Source of the DNA: Immersiella caudata
Lineage: Eukaryota > Ascomycota > Sordariomycetes > Sordariales > Lasiosphaeriaceae
Direction of reading: 5' to 3'
NCBI GenBank assembly: GCA_030512335.1
Contig: JAULSU010000007.1
Span: 744,001-808,000, forward strand
DNA: 64,000 nucleotides
In this document: positions 21,201 through 33,917 of the stretch, in pieces
Numbering within the stretch: the first letter of the stretch is position 1
Layout: every line of letters begins with the position of its first letter
Notes under the pieces: generated by a model
The model's database searches: none
The model's input: the letters and a program-made list of their open reading frames with translations, nothing else
What the model was told of the DNA's origin: nothing
Position numbers and translations under genes: made by a program

Positions 21201-23755
21201 TTATGGCTGCGATGCCAGGTACTCATTGATGGCTTCTGGCGCGACTCGTCCATTGTCGGTCCGCCCTACACCGAACGGAAACCTCTCCTCATAGGGGTCC
21301 GAATCGCTGCTGTTGCTGTCAATGTCTGCGTCGGATGTGTTCGTTTCCTCTCTTGCCGAGTTGCGATCGAACACCATATCCCGCGCCTCGGGCTCTGGCG
21401 GTGGCGATACAATGTCCTCGACTGTGCTGTCGTCCATTGCCACAGCCGAGTCATTTCCAGGCTGTGGAGGGGGCGACAGGGCCTTCGAGAAGTCGAACTC
21501 GGCCGTCGTGGGATTATCCAAAGCAACGGCGGTCGCCGAGATGGGCGATTTCGTTGTCGGACGCAGGTGGGTTTGGCTTCTTGCCGTGCGCTTCAACTTC
21601 GGCCTGGAAATTGGCATCTGCGCCCCAGAATGCCGCCAAGAGCTGATCTCCAGGCGCTCATCTTCCTCCGACTGGTCATCAGTTAGGATATCATCGCCGT
21701 ACTCTGACGTTCTCTTGGGACGTGTAGCGAGAAGCTGGAGGCTGCTTCCGGAACTCCTTCGGCGTCTGGGCGCCCGCTCTTCGGCTGGCGTCCCATACCC
21801 AGAGGAGTGGTGTGAGTGACAGGACTGGTGTGGGCGGCGACCGGACCGGTAAGGGATGTTGACACCGCTTTCGACGCTTGCCCCTCTGTCCAGGCCTTTC
21901 CTTAGAGCTTGTATCTCTGAAACTGAACCCAGCCTCCGGAGGTTGATCTGGCTGCTCTTGCTGAAGACAACACGGGCTCGGAGAGCGTGCACAGCATGGT
22001 CCAGCGCGAGCTCAATGGCACACCTGTCTCGAACGCGACTGAGCTTCGGCCAGGTTGCTCGCTCCCCGATCAGGCAGTTTCGTTGCATGAATTCCGAGGT
22101 GGGATTCTTCAGAATCAGCGGTAAATCCTGAGGAGCAATTTCGGGCAAAATGGTGATGTCGCCGGAGTATCTCTGGCTCAGGATGCATCGAAGTTTGGTG
22201 AATAAGTTGGGAAAGATGCCCATCTCGGTGAGGAACTGCAACCTATGTAGTGTTTCATCCTTCGCCAGAGACGTTAGAGTGTAGAGCCATTCGCCTTCGT
22301 CTTGTGTTTTCTGCTGTTGCCGGAGACGGCCGGGTGCCGTGGCGGGGTAAAGGCGGTCATCCTTGGAGAGAAAGGGGACCACATGGGGGTTGACCTGCGA
22401 AACGATGAAATGGTTGACGTTGAACATCTCCGCCAGGCGAGTCATGGGTAAATCGTTATCCACCGACCCGTCGATCCATCTCTGTGGTGTGGGGTTCCAG
22501 GGAACGTGGGCTCCAGTTGCCGGATCTTTGACGAGCAATGGAGCCGCCTTGAAGATGAGAGGAACGGAGCAAGATGCTGCCACGGCCGACCAAATCATGA
22601 CATTTGGGGCGGTAACGTAGTTGAGGAGCCGCGGGAGCTCATAGATGGAGGCTGACGAGACGCAGATGTTGCATATCTTCCGTGTCCGGTTGTAAGCCTC
22701 CTGAAAGGTAAGGTCTCCTAGCCAAGCACGCATCACGCGCGTCAGATTCGAAATATCAGCCCAGCTCCCTTCTGTCAAAAGCCGTCGAATGTGGTCCGAC
22801 AACCCCTCATTTTCGCCCTCAAATACTCCTAGGTCGCCGTATGGGAACCGTGCAATCAGATCCGGAACCTCTTCATCCTTTCTGGTACACAAGACCGAGC
22901 ACACAATGGACCCGGCTGAGGCGCCGGAGATGATGCGTGGGAGCAGATTGGACTCGTAGAGCGCCTTGAGCACGCCGATATGCGACATTCCAAACGTGGC
23001 GCCGCCACTCAACAAGAGCGCACTTCTCCCAAAGCTCTGTCTCGCACAAAGCACTTCCTCCAACATGTCCTTTGGCTCCAGACCCATCGGGAGCGCATAT
23101 GCGCTTTTTTCCACAACAGACTCGATGGTTTTGATGGCCGAATCGACATAACGCTCGATCAGGTCCTTCGTCCCAATGTACGAGTGGCGGTAAAGGTCGA
23201 TGTTTCCCATGCCCCCTAAATCCCGAGAAAGGGCGGTCCGGATGAGATACATCATTGTCCTGATGTCGCAGTTTGTCCTGGCAGTATCTAGCTCACGCAG
23301 CTTGGCCTCGATGAGCTCAGGATGGTAGTCGCCGGTGGAGGGGTCAAGCTTCCACTCGTCATTCCCTTCGAGCCGATCAAGCTCCTTCGCCGCCGATTCC
23401 CACTCCATCAAGCTGGTGGCCTGAGGTTGCTGTCAGTCGCTATATAGGAGAGGAGAGCGCCAAATGTGCAAAGAGCGGCTTTGCTTACATTTTGCATCCG
23501 AGCTGCCAGGATCTGCATTCTCTCCTCCACCCTCGCCTTGTCCTCTCGTTCCGACTCGGTGAGTCCATCCCGCCATGACAGGACAAAATTCCCAGTATCT
23601 CGAATGATCTTGGCAAGCGGATGGAAGGCGACGCGCTTCTGGGGCTCCTGCCTCTTGCCCCGCGATGGCGCACAGGGTGTTTGCGCCTTCGACCGGCCAT
23701 CACCGGCGGTCGTCACGCGAATGGCGGGAGGGCCGTGGACGAGAAGATCGGCCAT
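21201..23755 (-). CDS. patatin-like triacylglycerol lipase with DUF3336 (Tgl4/Tgl5/SDP1 type)
   Basis: Two exons, 23755-23489 and 23420-21201, give 828 aa. The 68-nt intron joins RMQN|ATSLMEWESAAKELD. An N-terminal DUF3336-like region precedes the patatin fold. Motifs are the oxyanion loop LLLSGGATFGMSHIG, the nucleophile elbow GASAG (Ser near residue 257) and the second dyad residue in RWIDGSVDNDLPM. This Ser-Asp dyad hydrolyses triacylglycerol and steryl esters on lipid droplets in yeast relatives, which also have lysophospholipid acyltransferase activity. The C-terminal 250 residues are Ser/Arg/acidic-rich and probably disordered, a likely phosphorylation region. The length agrees with fungal Tgl4/5 proteins. 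Confidence 0.92.
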
Positions 23756-25068
23756 GGCGTTAACAGCTGGGGCCAGAAAAGGAACGGCGACAGCAGCTCA
23801 CCCCGAGCAGCTGAGGGCGGTGGGCGTGGCTGGTAGCTATTGTTGAGGGGCGCCGTAACGGCTCGAACCAGTAACACGTTTGGCTGCAGGGCGCTGAATA
23901 AACTCGTCAAAGCTAATTTTGTCGCGCCCCAGCTCGAAGAAAAAACGCCATGCAGACGCAAGTGGTTCATGTCAGGCTGGCAGAAGGGAGCAACCTGGAA
24001 ACTACTCACGTGTCTCGGAGCGTCAACTTCAGGTTTGAAGAATGGCGGGCACCTGACAGACTGCGGGTGTGGCATCGTGTCAACAGGGGTCACTGGTGGG
24101 GTACAGCGCGGGGCAGATGATCGAATGCCGGCGTTTGCAGTGGCTGGAAGCTTGAACAAAGAACGTGGGGTGATGTGGGGCACGGCGCTCCACCCCAGAA
24201 AATGCCTCTGTCTCCAAGATGGAATTTCTCCCATGATCCAACCAAACGAGCGGTGTTTGGACTAATCGGGGAGTAGGATCCGATCGTGACAACAAGAACA
24301 AACTGATAGTTCAAGCCCTCACATTGTGGATCGGGATAGGAAGCCTTGATTTCGAACTCAACAATGGCACTTGCGAGCCCCCTGCCCTGGTTTGGTCGAG
24401 GAACGGCCAGCTCCGCCAGCGAGCCTACACACCCGAGTCAAACCGTCAAACCTCAAAGTATTCGCTTAAGTCATGGCTTTTACACGTGTAGATACCTATT
24501 CAAATCCAGGGCAGCGAGTAACACAAGCCCTGTTGCGCGGCGATCCGACGCTGGTGCATGTGGTCGCGTATCTCCATATGTTTGAGAGTCAAATCCTGTG
24601 CGGGGTGCAACCTTCACATGTCACTCTGCCAGCAACCGCAAGTTCGAGTGAATAATTATGCGGTGAATGCCTCCTGCTCATACGCTAAAGAGGTTGGCTG
24701 TCAGATGTGGCCGTCTCAATCATTCAGAACGAATGGTTCCAAGGAAGCGTCTAGAAATAAGGTGGAGGGGACTGAGGGTATTGTATCTAGGGCTGCGGGG
24801 AAAAAACAAAGCTTGTAGATTTCTCTTCGAATGTAAGAGAAGAATTGGATTGCGTGTGAGAATCTACTGAACCGAGGCGAGGTCCCAGAATTGTCAGGGA
24901 GGGCTGGTTTACGTCACTGAGTTGGCCCAGTCCGCCCCACACTCCGAATCCCCGCATCAGCTCGGCTACAGAGGCCGAGAAATTCGCCGCATCTTCGCTA
25001 CAGAGCCGGGTCTCTCGAAGCCGAGTTTGCCGCCGCCAGCGGGCTCTAGCCCATCACCTTTGAAGGCC
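23756..25068. other. intergenic region between divergent lipase and hydrolase genes
   Basis: 1.3 kb bidirectional promoter space. No supported gene. Scattered small frames only. Confidence 0.5.
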
Positions 25069-26496
25069 ATGGCAGACCCGGAGCGCTCGCCAGCCATGCT
25101 CCCAGAACCCACCTTGACCTTCACACTGCCAAGTCTCCACGACGGACTTGCGCTAGACTGTCGCGTCTACCACCCGCAATCTCTGACCGCGTCGACCAAA
25201 GCACCGCCATGGCAGAAGCACGCCGCCATCGTGGCACATCCCTACGCGCCCCTCGGGGGCTGCTACGATGACCCAGTTGTCGAAATTGTAGCTGGGACAC
25301 TGCTGCGACTTGGGTTCTTGGTCGCTACATTTAACTTTAGGTACGGATCGTGCCTCGCGTGTCAACAAGCTTATTCCAGTTGCTAATCATTGATTTGCCG
25401 GCGCAATAGGGGTGCCCATGGCTCTGCTGGCCGAACTTCATGGACTGCCAAAGCGGAAACCGCCGATTACATGTCCGTTGCTGGCTTCGTTTCGCACTAC
25501 GTCCATTTTCTGGACCCCTTTCACCCAGCTCACCTTCGGGAGCCGACATCCCCCAGAGTCGGGTCGCCCACAGAGGCCACAGTGCCGCCTACCAACAGTC
25601 CGATCCTTCTGCTAGCTGGCTACTCGTACGGCGCCATGGTCGCGACCAACCTCCCGCCTCTCGACGCTGTCCTCGCGCCGTTTGACACCCCTGCCTGTGG
25701 CTCTCCCGCCGCTGAGATTAGATTACGCGCGCAGCATCTGGCCGAGACGCAGAACATAGTGCTAGCAAGTGCGAGAGCTGCCACTATCGACCGCCAAAAC
25801 GGCCGGTCTGTCCGCAAATCTCTCGGCTTGCGAATCGGCGGGGACGAAGACAACCGAAAAAGCCATGACTCGAGGCGATCCATCTCGTCGGATCTTGAGG
25901 ACCGCATACACAAAGGCGTGGCGGAGCTTATGACCAAAGCGCGGAAGGGACACAGAAAGCACCTGATTAGTGAGGAGAGCGCGGAGGATCAGCTCGACGA
26001 TGCCGAAGTTCAGAAGCACTCGCCGCCTTCTGAGCATTTGCTGCCCATCCCAGACCGTACCAAGCATCGTCCAGCATACCTTCTTGTTTCGCCCTTGCAA
26101 GGTGTCGTGACAAACCTCGCCACAATGTCGTTTCCGTCACCTATAGCAAGCCTATCAAGAAAATTACCGACCCGGAGCTTCTCCTGGGCTGGGAGAGCTG
26201 GTTCCGAGCTGGCGGGAAGGGGGGATGACGGGCCGAAAGAGCCCCCAACAACCGACGCTGAGCAGAAGTTGACCGCGCACCCAACGCTAGCCATCTACGG
26301 AGACCGCGATTCATTTGTGGCCGCCAGGAAGTTGCGAGACTGGGCCTCTCGGCTGGAGCGCGTCCCCGATTCCAAATTTCGAGCTCACGAGGTGTCCAGT
26401 GCTGGACACTTCTGGGTACAGGGAAACGCCGCAGTCGTCATGAGGGACGCCGTCAAAGTTTTTGCAGAGGGTGTTTTGAGGGACTACCAAATCTGA
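25069..26496 (+). CDS. alpha/beta hydrolase (COG2945-like serine hydrolase)
   Basis: Two exons, 25069-25340 and 25410-26496, give 452 aa. The intron lies in FNFR|GAHGSAGRTSW, a conserved turn of the fold. The start chosen is the first ATG in frame (GCCATGG). The catalytic triad is visible: nucleophile in GYSYGAM (Ser near 163), acid in YGDRDSFV and His in SSAGHFWV. Between nucleophile and acid is a charged insert of about 130 residues not needed for the fold. The early AHPYAPLGG strand is characteristic of this group. Substrate unknown. It is convergent with the HSL-type esterase, 76 bp between stops, so 3' ends probably overlap. Confidence 0.85.
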
Positions 26497-26572
26497 AGGG
26501 GATAGTCATTTACACTGGCATGCGGATCAAGAAGCGCAACGATTTCGAATTGGCTTTTATTTGCGCACTATC

Positions 26573-27526
26573 TTAAAGGTCTCGTAAAGCATCGACTCTG
26601 TTTTGCTCCGCTTTCTTTGTTGCAGGAAGATCGCGTGCGACCAGGTCCCAACCATGCGGAAGACCTGGGTACAGATGGAACTCAACCTCCACATTCGCCG
26701 CCGCCAACTTGCCGGCGTACGCAATATCCTCGTCCCTGAACAAGTCAAGCCCGCCAACATCAATAAAAGTACGCGGCAGCCCAGACAGGTCAGTTGCCCT
26801 GGCCGGAGCAGCGTGCGGCGATACATTGGACTTGTCCTCTCCAAGGTAGGAATTCCAACCGATCTCATTCCTCTTCGCTGTCCACGTCAGGAATGGAGAG
26901 AGCGGGTTCTCAGGGCCAACCTTGGTGCGGTCATCCAGCATGGGGTAGATCAGCACCTGTTTGGCGAGGGGTGGGTTCAACCCTTCATCGCGAGCCTTCA
27001 GGGCAACACCTGCCGCGAGACCACCGCCGGCGCTCATGCCGCAGATGGCGATCCGTGATGGGTCGACGTTGTGTTCGGTTGCATGCGACTGCAACCACTT
27101 CACCGCCGAATAAACGTCTTCCACGGGCGTGGGGAAGGCAAATTCGGGGGCAAGTCTGTAGCTGACGGAAAATATGGTGAAGCCGGTTTCGGCAGCGTAG
27201 TATTTTGCATTGGGCTTGAAGAGCGAGACACTCCCGGAGACCATGCCGCCGCCATGGATGAAGATGATTGCTGGTTGTGGGGTGGTTTGTCGTTTCGCCG
27301 CGGGCGGGGTGAGCCGGTGGATGGGGAGACAGGTTCCATCTTTGGTGGTGAAGTTGAAAATGGTCTCTTCTACATCCTTGGGTATTGGAAAGAGGTCTGC
27401 AAAGATCTGAATGACAGCGTCGTTGCTCGTGCGGAGATCAAAGACGTCTGTTGGTTCCGGCGGGGGAGGTGCGCTGTTGGCGCTGAGGAGCTTGAGAAGC
27501 TCGGGATCGTATCGGAGGCTTGACAT
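26573..27526 (-). CDS. HSL-family esterase/lipase (alpha/beta hydrolase fold 3)
   Basis: Single exon, 317 aa. The hormone-sensitive-lipase group is shown by the HGGG oxyanion motif (residues 91-94), nucleophile elbow GMSAG (Ser165), acid in GGLDLFRDED (Asp261) and His291 in LPHGWDL. All catalytic residues are present. There is no signal peptide, so it is likely cytosolic. Family members hydrolyse short-chain carboxylic esters and include biosynthetic and detoxifying enzymes. The natural substrate cannot be deduced. The length is standard. Confidence 0.92.
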   Translation of the reverse strand: MSSLRYDPELLKLLSANSAPPPPEPTDVFDLRTSNDAVIQIFADLFPIPKDVEETIFNFTTKDGTCLPIHRLTPPAAKRQTTPQPAIIFIHGGGMVSGSVSLFKPNAKYYAAETGFTIFSVSYRLAPEFAFPTPVEDVYSAVKWLQSHATEHNVDPSRIAICGMSAGGGLAAGVALKARDEGLNPPLAKQVLIYPMLDDRTKVGPENPLSPFLTWTAKRNEIGWNSYLGEDKSNVSPHAAPARATDLSGLPRTFIDVGGLDLFRDEDIAYAGKLAAANVEVEFHLYPGLPHGWDLVARDLPATKKAEQNRVDALRDL

Positions 27527-28880
27527 GGTAGATTCCTTGTGCTTGAAGCTGGCGAATTGGAGATGCGTGATACCCCTGAGGCGCGATTTCAGGAGAATCG
27601 TTTTATGGATATGTGAACTTGAACAAACACCGACATCTTGGGCGTGGTTTCTGGACTTTATATACTTGTACTTGACGACATCTCAAACGGTAATTTACTT
27701 ACCCGTTAAGATTCGAGTCATCAGCCTGGAGGGTTTAGTTTGCGACTTCGGACCTGTCAAGTCGGATGGCTGCTTCATATTGACACCCGAGCGGGGTATT
27801 CGTCGACCCCGTGTCCTGTCGGCCGACGTTGCGCAGCCGCAGCAGCATATCGGCCGCACCCGCATTCTATCCACCTTCCTTAGATACCATTCGCGGTCTG
27901 AACCAGCCGCCGCAATTCGAGGTCGTCTGCGATGCGTCAGCCTTGTCTGTGACGCTGCAGCAGCTGCTGTCGACCAGCGGAGTCGATTTGTCACCTTGCG
28001 CGTGCATGCTTACGGAGCGAGCTGTTGTCGTCATCGGCGTCGGTTCTCGCGCTCGTGATTGATCCGGGCCCGAAGTAAGGGTGAATCAGCCGTGCGGAAA
28101 GATTCTCTCCTCGGCTCAGTCTCAAGCAGGCGCCCCGTCATCTGTGGCTTTCCGGCCAAGACACACCGCTCCTGTTGAACGCGCTTGCGTTGGACTAAAT
28201 CTGCCCGCGTTCGCGTTTTGGGTATCGGTGTCGCCACTGGTGGGAGTAAGAATGGTGGGAAAGGGGGCTCAGGGGTATGTTTGTTTGGCCGTGTGGTTGT
28301 CAATCTCGTCGTCCCTCCTTTAGCATCCGGTCTTCGCAACGGCGCCGAAACCGTGCGCTCGTGGTGTCGGGTGGAGTGAAACTCTTTACCAATACTGCTG
28401 TGTTTGCCCTAGAAATGGGGTGACGTCTTTACTCTACTGGGGGACTACTGCTTAGATTGTCTCGGCTGAAAAGAACTAGGGTGTTAGGATGAGCGTAAAT
28501 GCATTCGAACGATAACTCGCCTAGTCGCGCCACCATGAGATGATCCGCGGTAGTTAGGCCTATGTCATAAGCACCCTCTGATGCGTAGTCACGGCGTTCA
28601 AAGAGACCAGACCCATGAACCGGTGTATGAGGCTCTCTCAACGCCACGATACTCCGTGGTCTCCAATCTTGGGCGGTAATGCCGTTTGGAGGGTAGCGCC
28701 TCTAACTCAGCGAACGGCATTGATGTCCTTTTGTTGAGCCGCCTCGACACGAGTAAGTGCCCCCTTCGCAACTGCAGCATCTAACCACATTGCCACTAGT
28801 TCGCTCGTCGTGTCCACGGCGGTGTCTCCTCTCATTCGGACAGGGGAAAGGGCATAAGGGGGTAAAACGATGGGTTAGCA
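27527..28880. other. intergenic region between esterase and Nudix pseudogene
   Basis: 1.35 kb with the esterase promoter on the left. On the minus strand at about 28440-28780 two short frames overlap (ending GSWVWSL and starting with LFERRDYASEGAYD), which could be debris of a decayed gene, but no family is recognised. Confidence 0.4.
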
Positions 28881-29434
28881 CTAACAAACGGAGTCAGCCA
28901 TCAAACTTGGCGCCTCATCATAGGCCACCCAGACTGCTTCGTAGTTCTCGTCTTCCATCTGCGTGCCAGCTACCGGCTTCGCCGTGCTATCTCCTACACC
29001 AACATACCACGGCACGACCGCCAGCGTTCCATCTGGCTGATAATGCTGCATCAGTGCAAATGGCTCTGTCAGGAGTGCCGAGTTTGCTAACAGGATATAC
29101 CTTCTGCAGTACACTGCGCTGCCTTGGCCTCCGCATGATACGGGTGGCTTGGATCCGAGAGCGCCAAAGCTGGTTGGCTTGTGCGTGTCAAGAGGAGGAG
29201 GGAGGTATGATAGCCTGTCTCTTCAAAAGTCTCGCGGGCTGCGGTGGCGGCGAGGGGTTCGCCCCAGTCTTTGCGCCCGCGGGGGAGCTTGTAGGCGTTG
29301 TCATCGTGGCCGAGCATGACGAGCACTTTGCGAAGGATAATGTCAAAATTCACAGTTCCACTGGCTAGGTAGAATCAGGAGGAGGGGACAAGAGGGTGGA
29401 CGGAAAGTGGGAGCACCCGGGGCTCGGTAGACAT
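28881..29434 (-). pseudogene. Nudix hydrolase pseudogene (frameshifted, truncated)
   Basis: The minus strand encodes VNFDIILRKVLVMLG, then an intact Nudix box with the family spacing (GRKDWGEPLAATAARE, then EETGY), which would bind Mg2+ and hydrolyse a nucleoside diphosphate derivative. Near 29088-29092 the frame breaks with a stop (EGISC*), and the continuation LANSALLTEPFALMQHYQPDG resumes in the next frame, as after a single-base loss. The C-terminus stops soon after YDEAPSL. A plausible original start MSTEPR is at 29434-29432, but no good splice joins it to the rest. The gap at the break (15 nt) is too short for an intron. A sequencing error is an alternative. Confidence 0.65.
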
Positions 29435-30939
29435 TTTGATGAGGGGTGCGATAGAACGTATCTAAGAAAGAACCAGAAGAGAGTGTGGTTGAGTATGTGA
29501 AGGCGGCTCAGGACGGTGGAAGGACGCTTGTCAGGAGATACAAGCTGTTGTCGCCAGCTCTTGATGAAGTTGGGAGTTGAACAGGAGACCACCGTGAATG
29601 ATGGTCAGCGGGCACGGAGAAATCGGGCAAAAATTGGTCGCACTGAGACGTTGAGAAGTCGTAGCCACAGTGCGTGCGCCTTGGAGGGGAGTTAATTCGG
29701 TCAAGGCGGCTGTGCTGCAGGGCCGGGGCGGGGTGATGAAGTCAACCGTCCAGCGAGGCCCCGCTTCCTGCGCCCGTCTCGGAATGGGCCGCGGGCGGAA
29801 GCTGCCAGGTCGTTGCCGCTCCCGAGTGCTTATGGCAGCGGGGAAACTGCTCCGTAGCCAGTGCCAAGCCCCGTGCCAACCACGGGTTGGCGTTGTGAGA
29901 AAAGTTTCAAGGGGGTCCACTAACATAGTGGGCGAGAGGCACCATGACTCCCGGCCTGGGGAAGAGAAAAAAGAACGAAGAGCCGACGGTGCGGCCAGCC
30001 CGACCCAATTGGAGGACGGCATGCATGCAATTGCTGCAGGAACTTGACCCCTCTGCGTGTTGGAGACGCGATGGACATCAGATGAGGCGAGCCGGAGATC
30101 AGGGCGCCCGGAACTGGGAAACAGCCTGCCGCCCTTGAACTGTTGCGGTCAATGCAGGGTTGTCCCAGACCCCCAAAGATCAAACAGCCAGACGATCTGG
30201 AGAAAAAAAGCTTGGCTAACCTGGGCTCTGGAGTCGACGGCGTCTGCCTTGGCTCTGTGCGGCCGCAAGGATTCCCCTGGCCAATATGTAAGAAGAGGGT
30301 CCCAGAAACTTGGAAAATGGCTGAGTGGATTCTGCAACTTGCATGCGATTGAGTTTCTGTTTTGGGATGCCGTCTCGCTCTCTGTCCTGTGATAGGATCT
30401 GAAGTCGTGACCTCTGGCGAACCGCAGGGTTCCAACGGTCGAACCCCCCACTGTGGGTCCGAAGATATGAACGGGTCGAAGTGCTCCACTCTTCGCTAAC
30501 AATTTTAGAGAATCCTCAGCCAAGCCGAGTCCACGAGTTTGCGCCACAGGGGCCTTCAACAGTTGGGGGTCGTCGTTGTTATCTTTTAGTTCAGAGATGT
30601 TGCGCGGCGCTCCTCGAGAGAGACTAACTGCGATTTTGAATTGAACATCGCTCCATTTCTACCGCAAAAGCAACACGGTCCTGGCCCCAAGCCCGTGTCG
30701 AAGCACAATCCGACCGCAAACCTGCACCGACTGAACCTGTGCATCCCCCAGCCGACCACGAGTCTCTCCGCGCTACACCTCGTCATTCCATTGTCTGGTT
30801 CCGCCGCCGCCTCTCACTCTCGTCAATTGCGGTGGCTCAAGCATCTGGATACGCGTGCGTTCGTCCGTAAGAGCCCATCGAGTCCTGCGGTCCGTTGCTC
30901 GCGGATGACTCCCGGGTCTCGTCCCGACGGCGCGGAGGG
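29435..30939. other. intergenic region before the kinase gene
   Basis: 1.5 kb with overlapping short frames on both strands and none convincing. A tRNA-like motif around 30400-30450 was considered and rejected. Confidence 0.45.
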
Positions 30940-33917
30940 ATGCAGTCGGCAAAGGTGAAGGCCGAGGCACTTGGACGGAAGGCCAAGGTTGGTAGTTCCT
31001 TGATATACGTCCCCTTCAGCCAGGCAGACTTGCTGACCAGACCTGCGCTGCCGCCCAGCTTGCCAATTCTTATCAGGAGCTTCTCGAGTAGGACCCCCCT
31101 TTCCCACCGCTGGTCGCAATCTCCCCTCCCAGCGTCAAAGCTGACTTTGCCCCTCACAGCGAATTCTCCAACAAAGATCTCAAGTCCGTTGGAAACTACA
31201 CGCTAGGCCGACTGATTGGAAAAGGGTCTTTCGGAAAGGTGTACCTGGCGACGCACAAGCTTACAAATGGCTCCAAGGTAGGAAGTCTTGTGTTGGGTGG
31301 CCTAGGCCAATGCTCAGTCAGCCGCAGACCAGCTTGCTGATACTCGAGGCTTTATAGGTCGTTCTCAAATCGGCCAAGAAAGACGACTCAAACCTCGCAC
31401 GAGAGATACACCATCATCGGCAATTCGTCCATCCCCACATTGCTCGACTGTACGAGGTTATTGTGACCGAGACCCTTGTGTGGCTGGTCTTGGAATATTG
31501 CCCTGGTATGACGGTAGCGTGTGCTTCTGCGTATCCGATGTCGTTTCTAATTGCTTGCAGGTGATGAGCTCTACAACTATCTTCTCCAACATGGAAAGTT
31601 ACCTGTCGAGAAGGTCCAGAAGACCTTCACCCAGCTTGTCGGCGCTGTGTGCTACGTGCACCAGATGTCTTGCGTACACCGAGACCTGAAACTCGAAAAT
31701 ATCCTCCTCGACAAGCATGAGAATGTCAAGCTATGCGACTTTGGGTTCACGCGCGAGTATGAGGGAAAGTCAAACTACTTGCAAACCTTTTGCGGGACAA
31801 TATGCTACTCGGCGCCAGAAATGCTGAAGGGAGAGAAGTACGCAGGCGAGAAGGTGGACGTATGGAGCCTAGGTGTGATTCTTTACGCTCTCCTGTGCGG
31901 AGAGCTGCCGTTTGACGACGATGATGATACTTTCACGAGGAAGAAGATATTGATAGAGGAACCAGCCTATCCAGACCACATACCGCCTGACGCGCTCGCT
32001 CTGTTGAAGACGTTGCTCTCCAAGCGGCCACTGTTGCGACCATCGTTGCCCGACATTCTAGCGCATCCGTTTCTCGCTGAGCACGCCCCACAACAGCAGG
32101 AGATACTCAAAATACAACATCCCGCCCCATTCGCAACCCCGCTGGAGAAGGATACTCTGCAGCGCATGAGAAGTGCTGGGGTCGATATCGATGCAGTCAT
32201 CGAAAGCGTGCTGTCCCAGAGATGCGATGCCCTGGGAGGCTGGTGGACCTTGCTGATCGAGAAGGAGGAACGCAAAGCCCGGAGGAGGGAGCGGAAACGC
32301 AAGGAGAAAGAGGCGGAGAATAGGAATTCCCGTCGCTTCTCGCAGGCATCAAGTCGACTGAACGCATTGGCTACTGTGGAAGAGACGTCACACGCCAGGC
32401 TGGGAGACGCCACTCCCAGGACGAGAGGACGGACAGAAAGGAGAAGCGGCCACTATCCCAACGTCATGATACCCGATCTGCCTGTTTTTGCAGAGCTGGT
32501 GAGAACAGCGAACGGCAACTTGAGCCCCGACAGCGAGATCCCCCCGCCCCCAATCGATAAGGATTCCATCAGATCTGTGAGCACTTCCAGACATCGCAAA
32601 CCACTCCCTCCGCCCAAGGAGGGGGTCCTACGGAGCGCACGCTCTAGAGGCTCGACTCTCCACTTGGTCACTACAAGCGATGCGTTGACAGCGAATGGGA
32701 GCTCCCAGCCGAGCGAGCAGAAGAAGGTGAAGAAGCGGTCCTCCCAAGCCATCCTCGCCCATTGGAAGAACTGGACACATTGGCTCTTTGAGAACACTCG
32801 GCGAAACAAGGGCTCCAACAAGAGCGGCAGTCAGTCCACGCCCAATCTGGTTGATAAGCCGCCAACCGGTGGGAAGGAGGGCAAGTCAAAAGACAGCAGC
32901 CCGCGACCGCAGACGAGCAAATACCCGACGACCAGCTCCGGGACGGCCGTCAATACCGCCAGTCTTCCTAAAAGCGTAGTTGCCAACGGTTACGCAGCGA
33001 GGGCGGCCGCAGCCCCTGGAGCCTCTGGGCAGTCGACCATCTCTCCCACGCTCTCGAGCCCCACCAATGCCGTTTACGTGCCCAGGACCCAGGCAGCTAA
33101 TGCTTACAAGCGACAGTCCCTGTCTCCCTCTCCACTGACCCCTCGTTCTACGGTGCGCAGGGCCTCTGGGCCCAGCGGGTTGCGAGGAAGAAAATCCACA
33201 TCCTCGTCCGTCTCATCGGTGCGTTCTATGCATCGGACACACCACCACACCCACAGCAAGGCGAGCTCGACATCCTCCAATGGCTCTATATCCACCTCGG
33301 TCTCCAAGACACCAATGCAACCTCGGAGCCCGCACCATTCTGTCAAAGTTCTGCCTGCTACTCCCACAGGGGGCAGCTTCCCGAGCAACATTCGCCTTGT
33401 GAGAGACCGCGCTGGCCCACCCTTGAGCATCTTCAATGAGGGCTTGTCAGGTTTCGGTCCCAACCTCACATCGGCGTCTGCGATGCAGCCCCCAGCGAGC
33501 CCAAGCCCATTTGGATCATTTTCCGGATCACCCACTGGAGGCACGCCTGCCGTACTGTTTGCAAAACGGAAGAGAAACATCTTCAAGGGGCCGATGCTAA
33601 GCCTTGGTGGGGGAAGAGACAACCGGAGTACTGGATCGGGCTCGGCTAGCCATTCTCGGAGTGCCAGCGCTAGCGGGTTGGGACGGCGGAGCGGAGAGGC
33701 AACCATCCAAGAAGCAGACGAGGACGCTGAGGGAGCCGAAGAGGAAGACGAGGTGGAAGAGGTGGATGCATTCAGCCCCATTGTGAAAGGGCCGGGTGAG
33801 ATGGTAGAAGAGAGAATCTACGAAGAGGGCGAGGAGGAGAGTCAAGCGAAGCCACCAGACTCGAGTTTAAGGGCTGCAGCAGCAGGGGTCGTGAGCGCCA
33901 CCAAGACGGCCAGCTGA
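30940..33917 (+). CDS. serine/threonine protein kinase, CAMK/AMPK-related (Kin4-like) with long disordered tail
   Basis: Proposed exons are 30940-30954, 31020-31087, 31160-31277, 31358-31505 and 31561-33917, 901 aa. The last four are firm from frame continuity (QELL|DEFSNKDLKSVGNYTLG, NGSK|VVLKS, EYCPG|DELYN). The 15-nt first exon and its 65-nt intron are a guess. The kinase domain (about 41-300) has GKGSFGKV, the Lys in VVLKSAKK, HRDLKLEN, DFGF and APEML, so it should be active. A basic helical segment follows, then about 550 residues of Ser/Pro/Arg-rich disorder with an acidic end. Kin4-type kinases act in spindle-position and stress control, but substrates here are unknown. Confidence 0.85.

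Noticed and set aside
30395..30450. tRNA-like stretch with GGTTC and GGTCGAACC blocks
   Set aside because: Neither strand gives A and B boxes at the right spacing, and I cannot pair an acceptor stem.
29920..30489. 189-codon minus-strand frame
   Set aside because: No start context, no conserved motif, low-complexity neighbours and other frames equally open.
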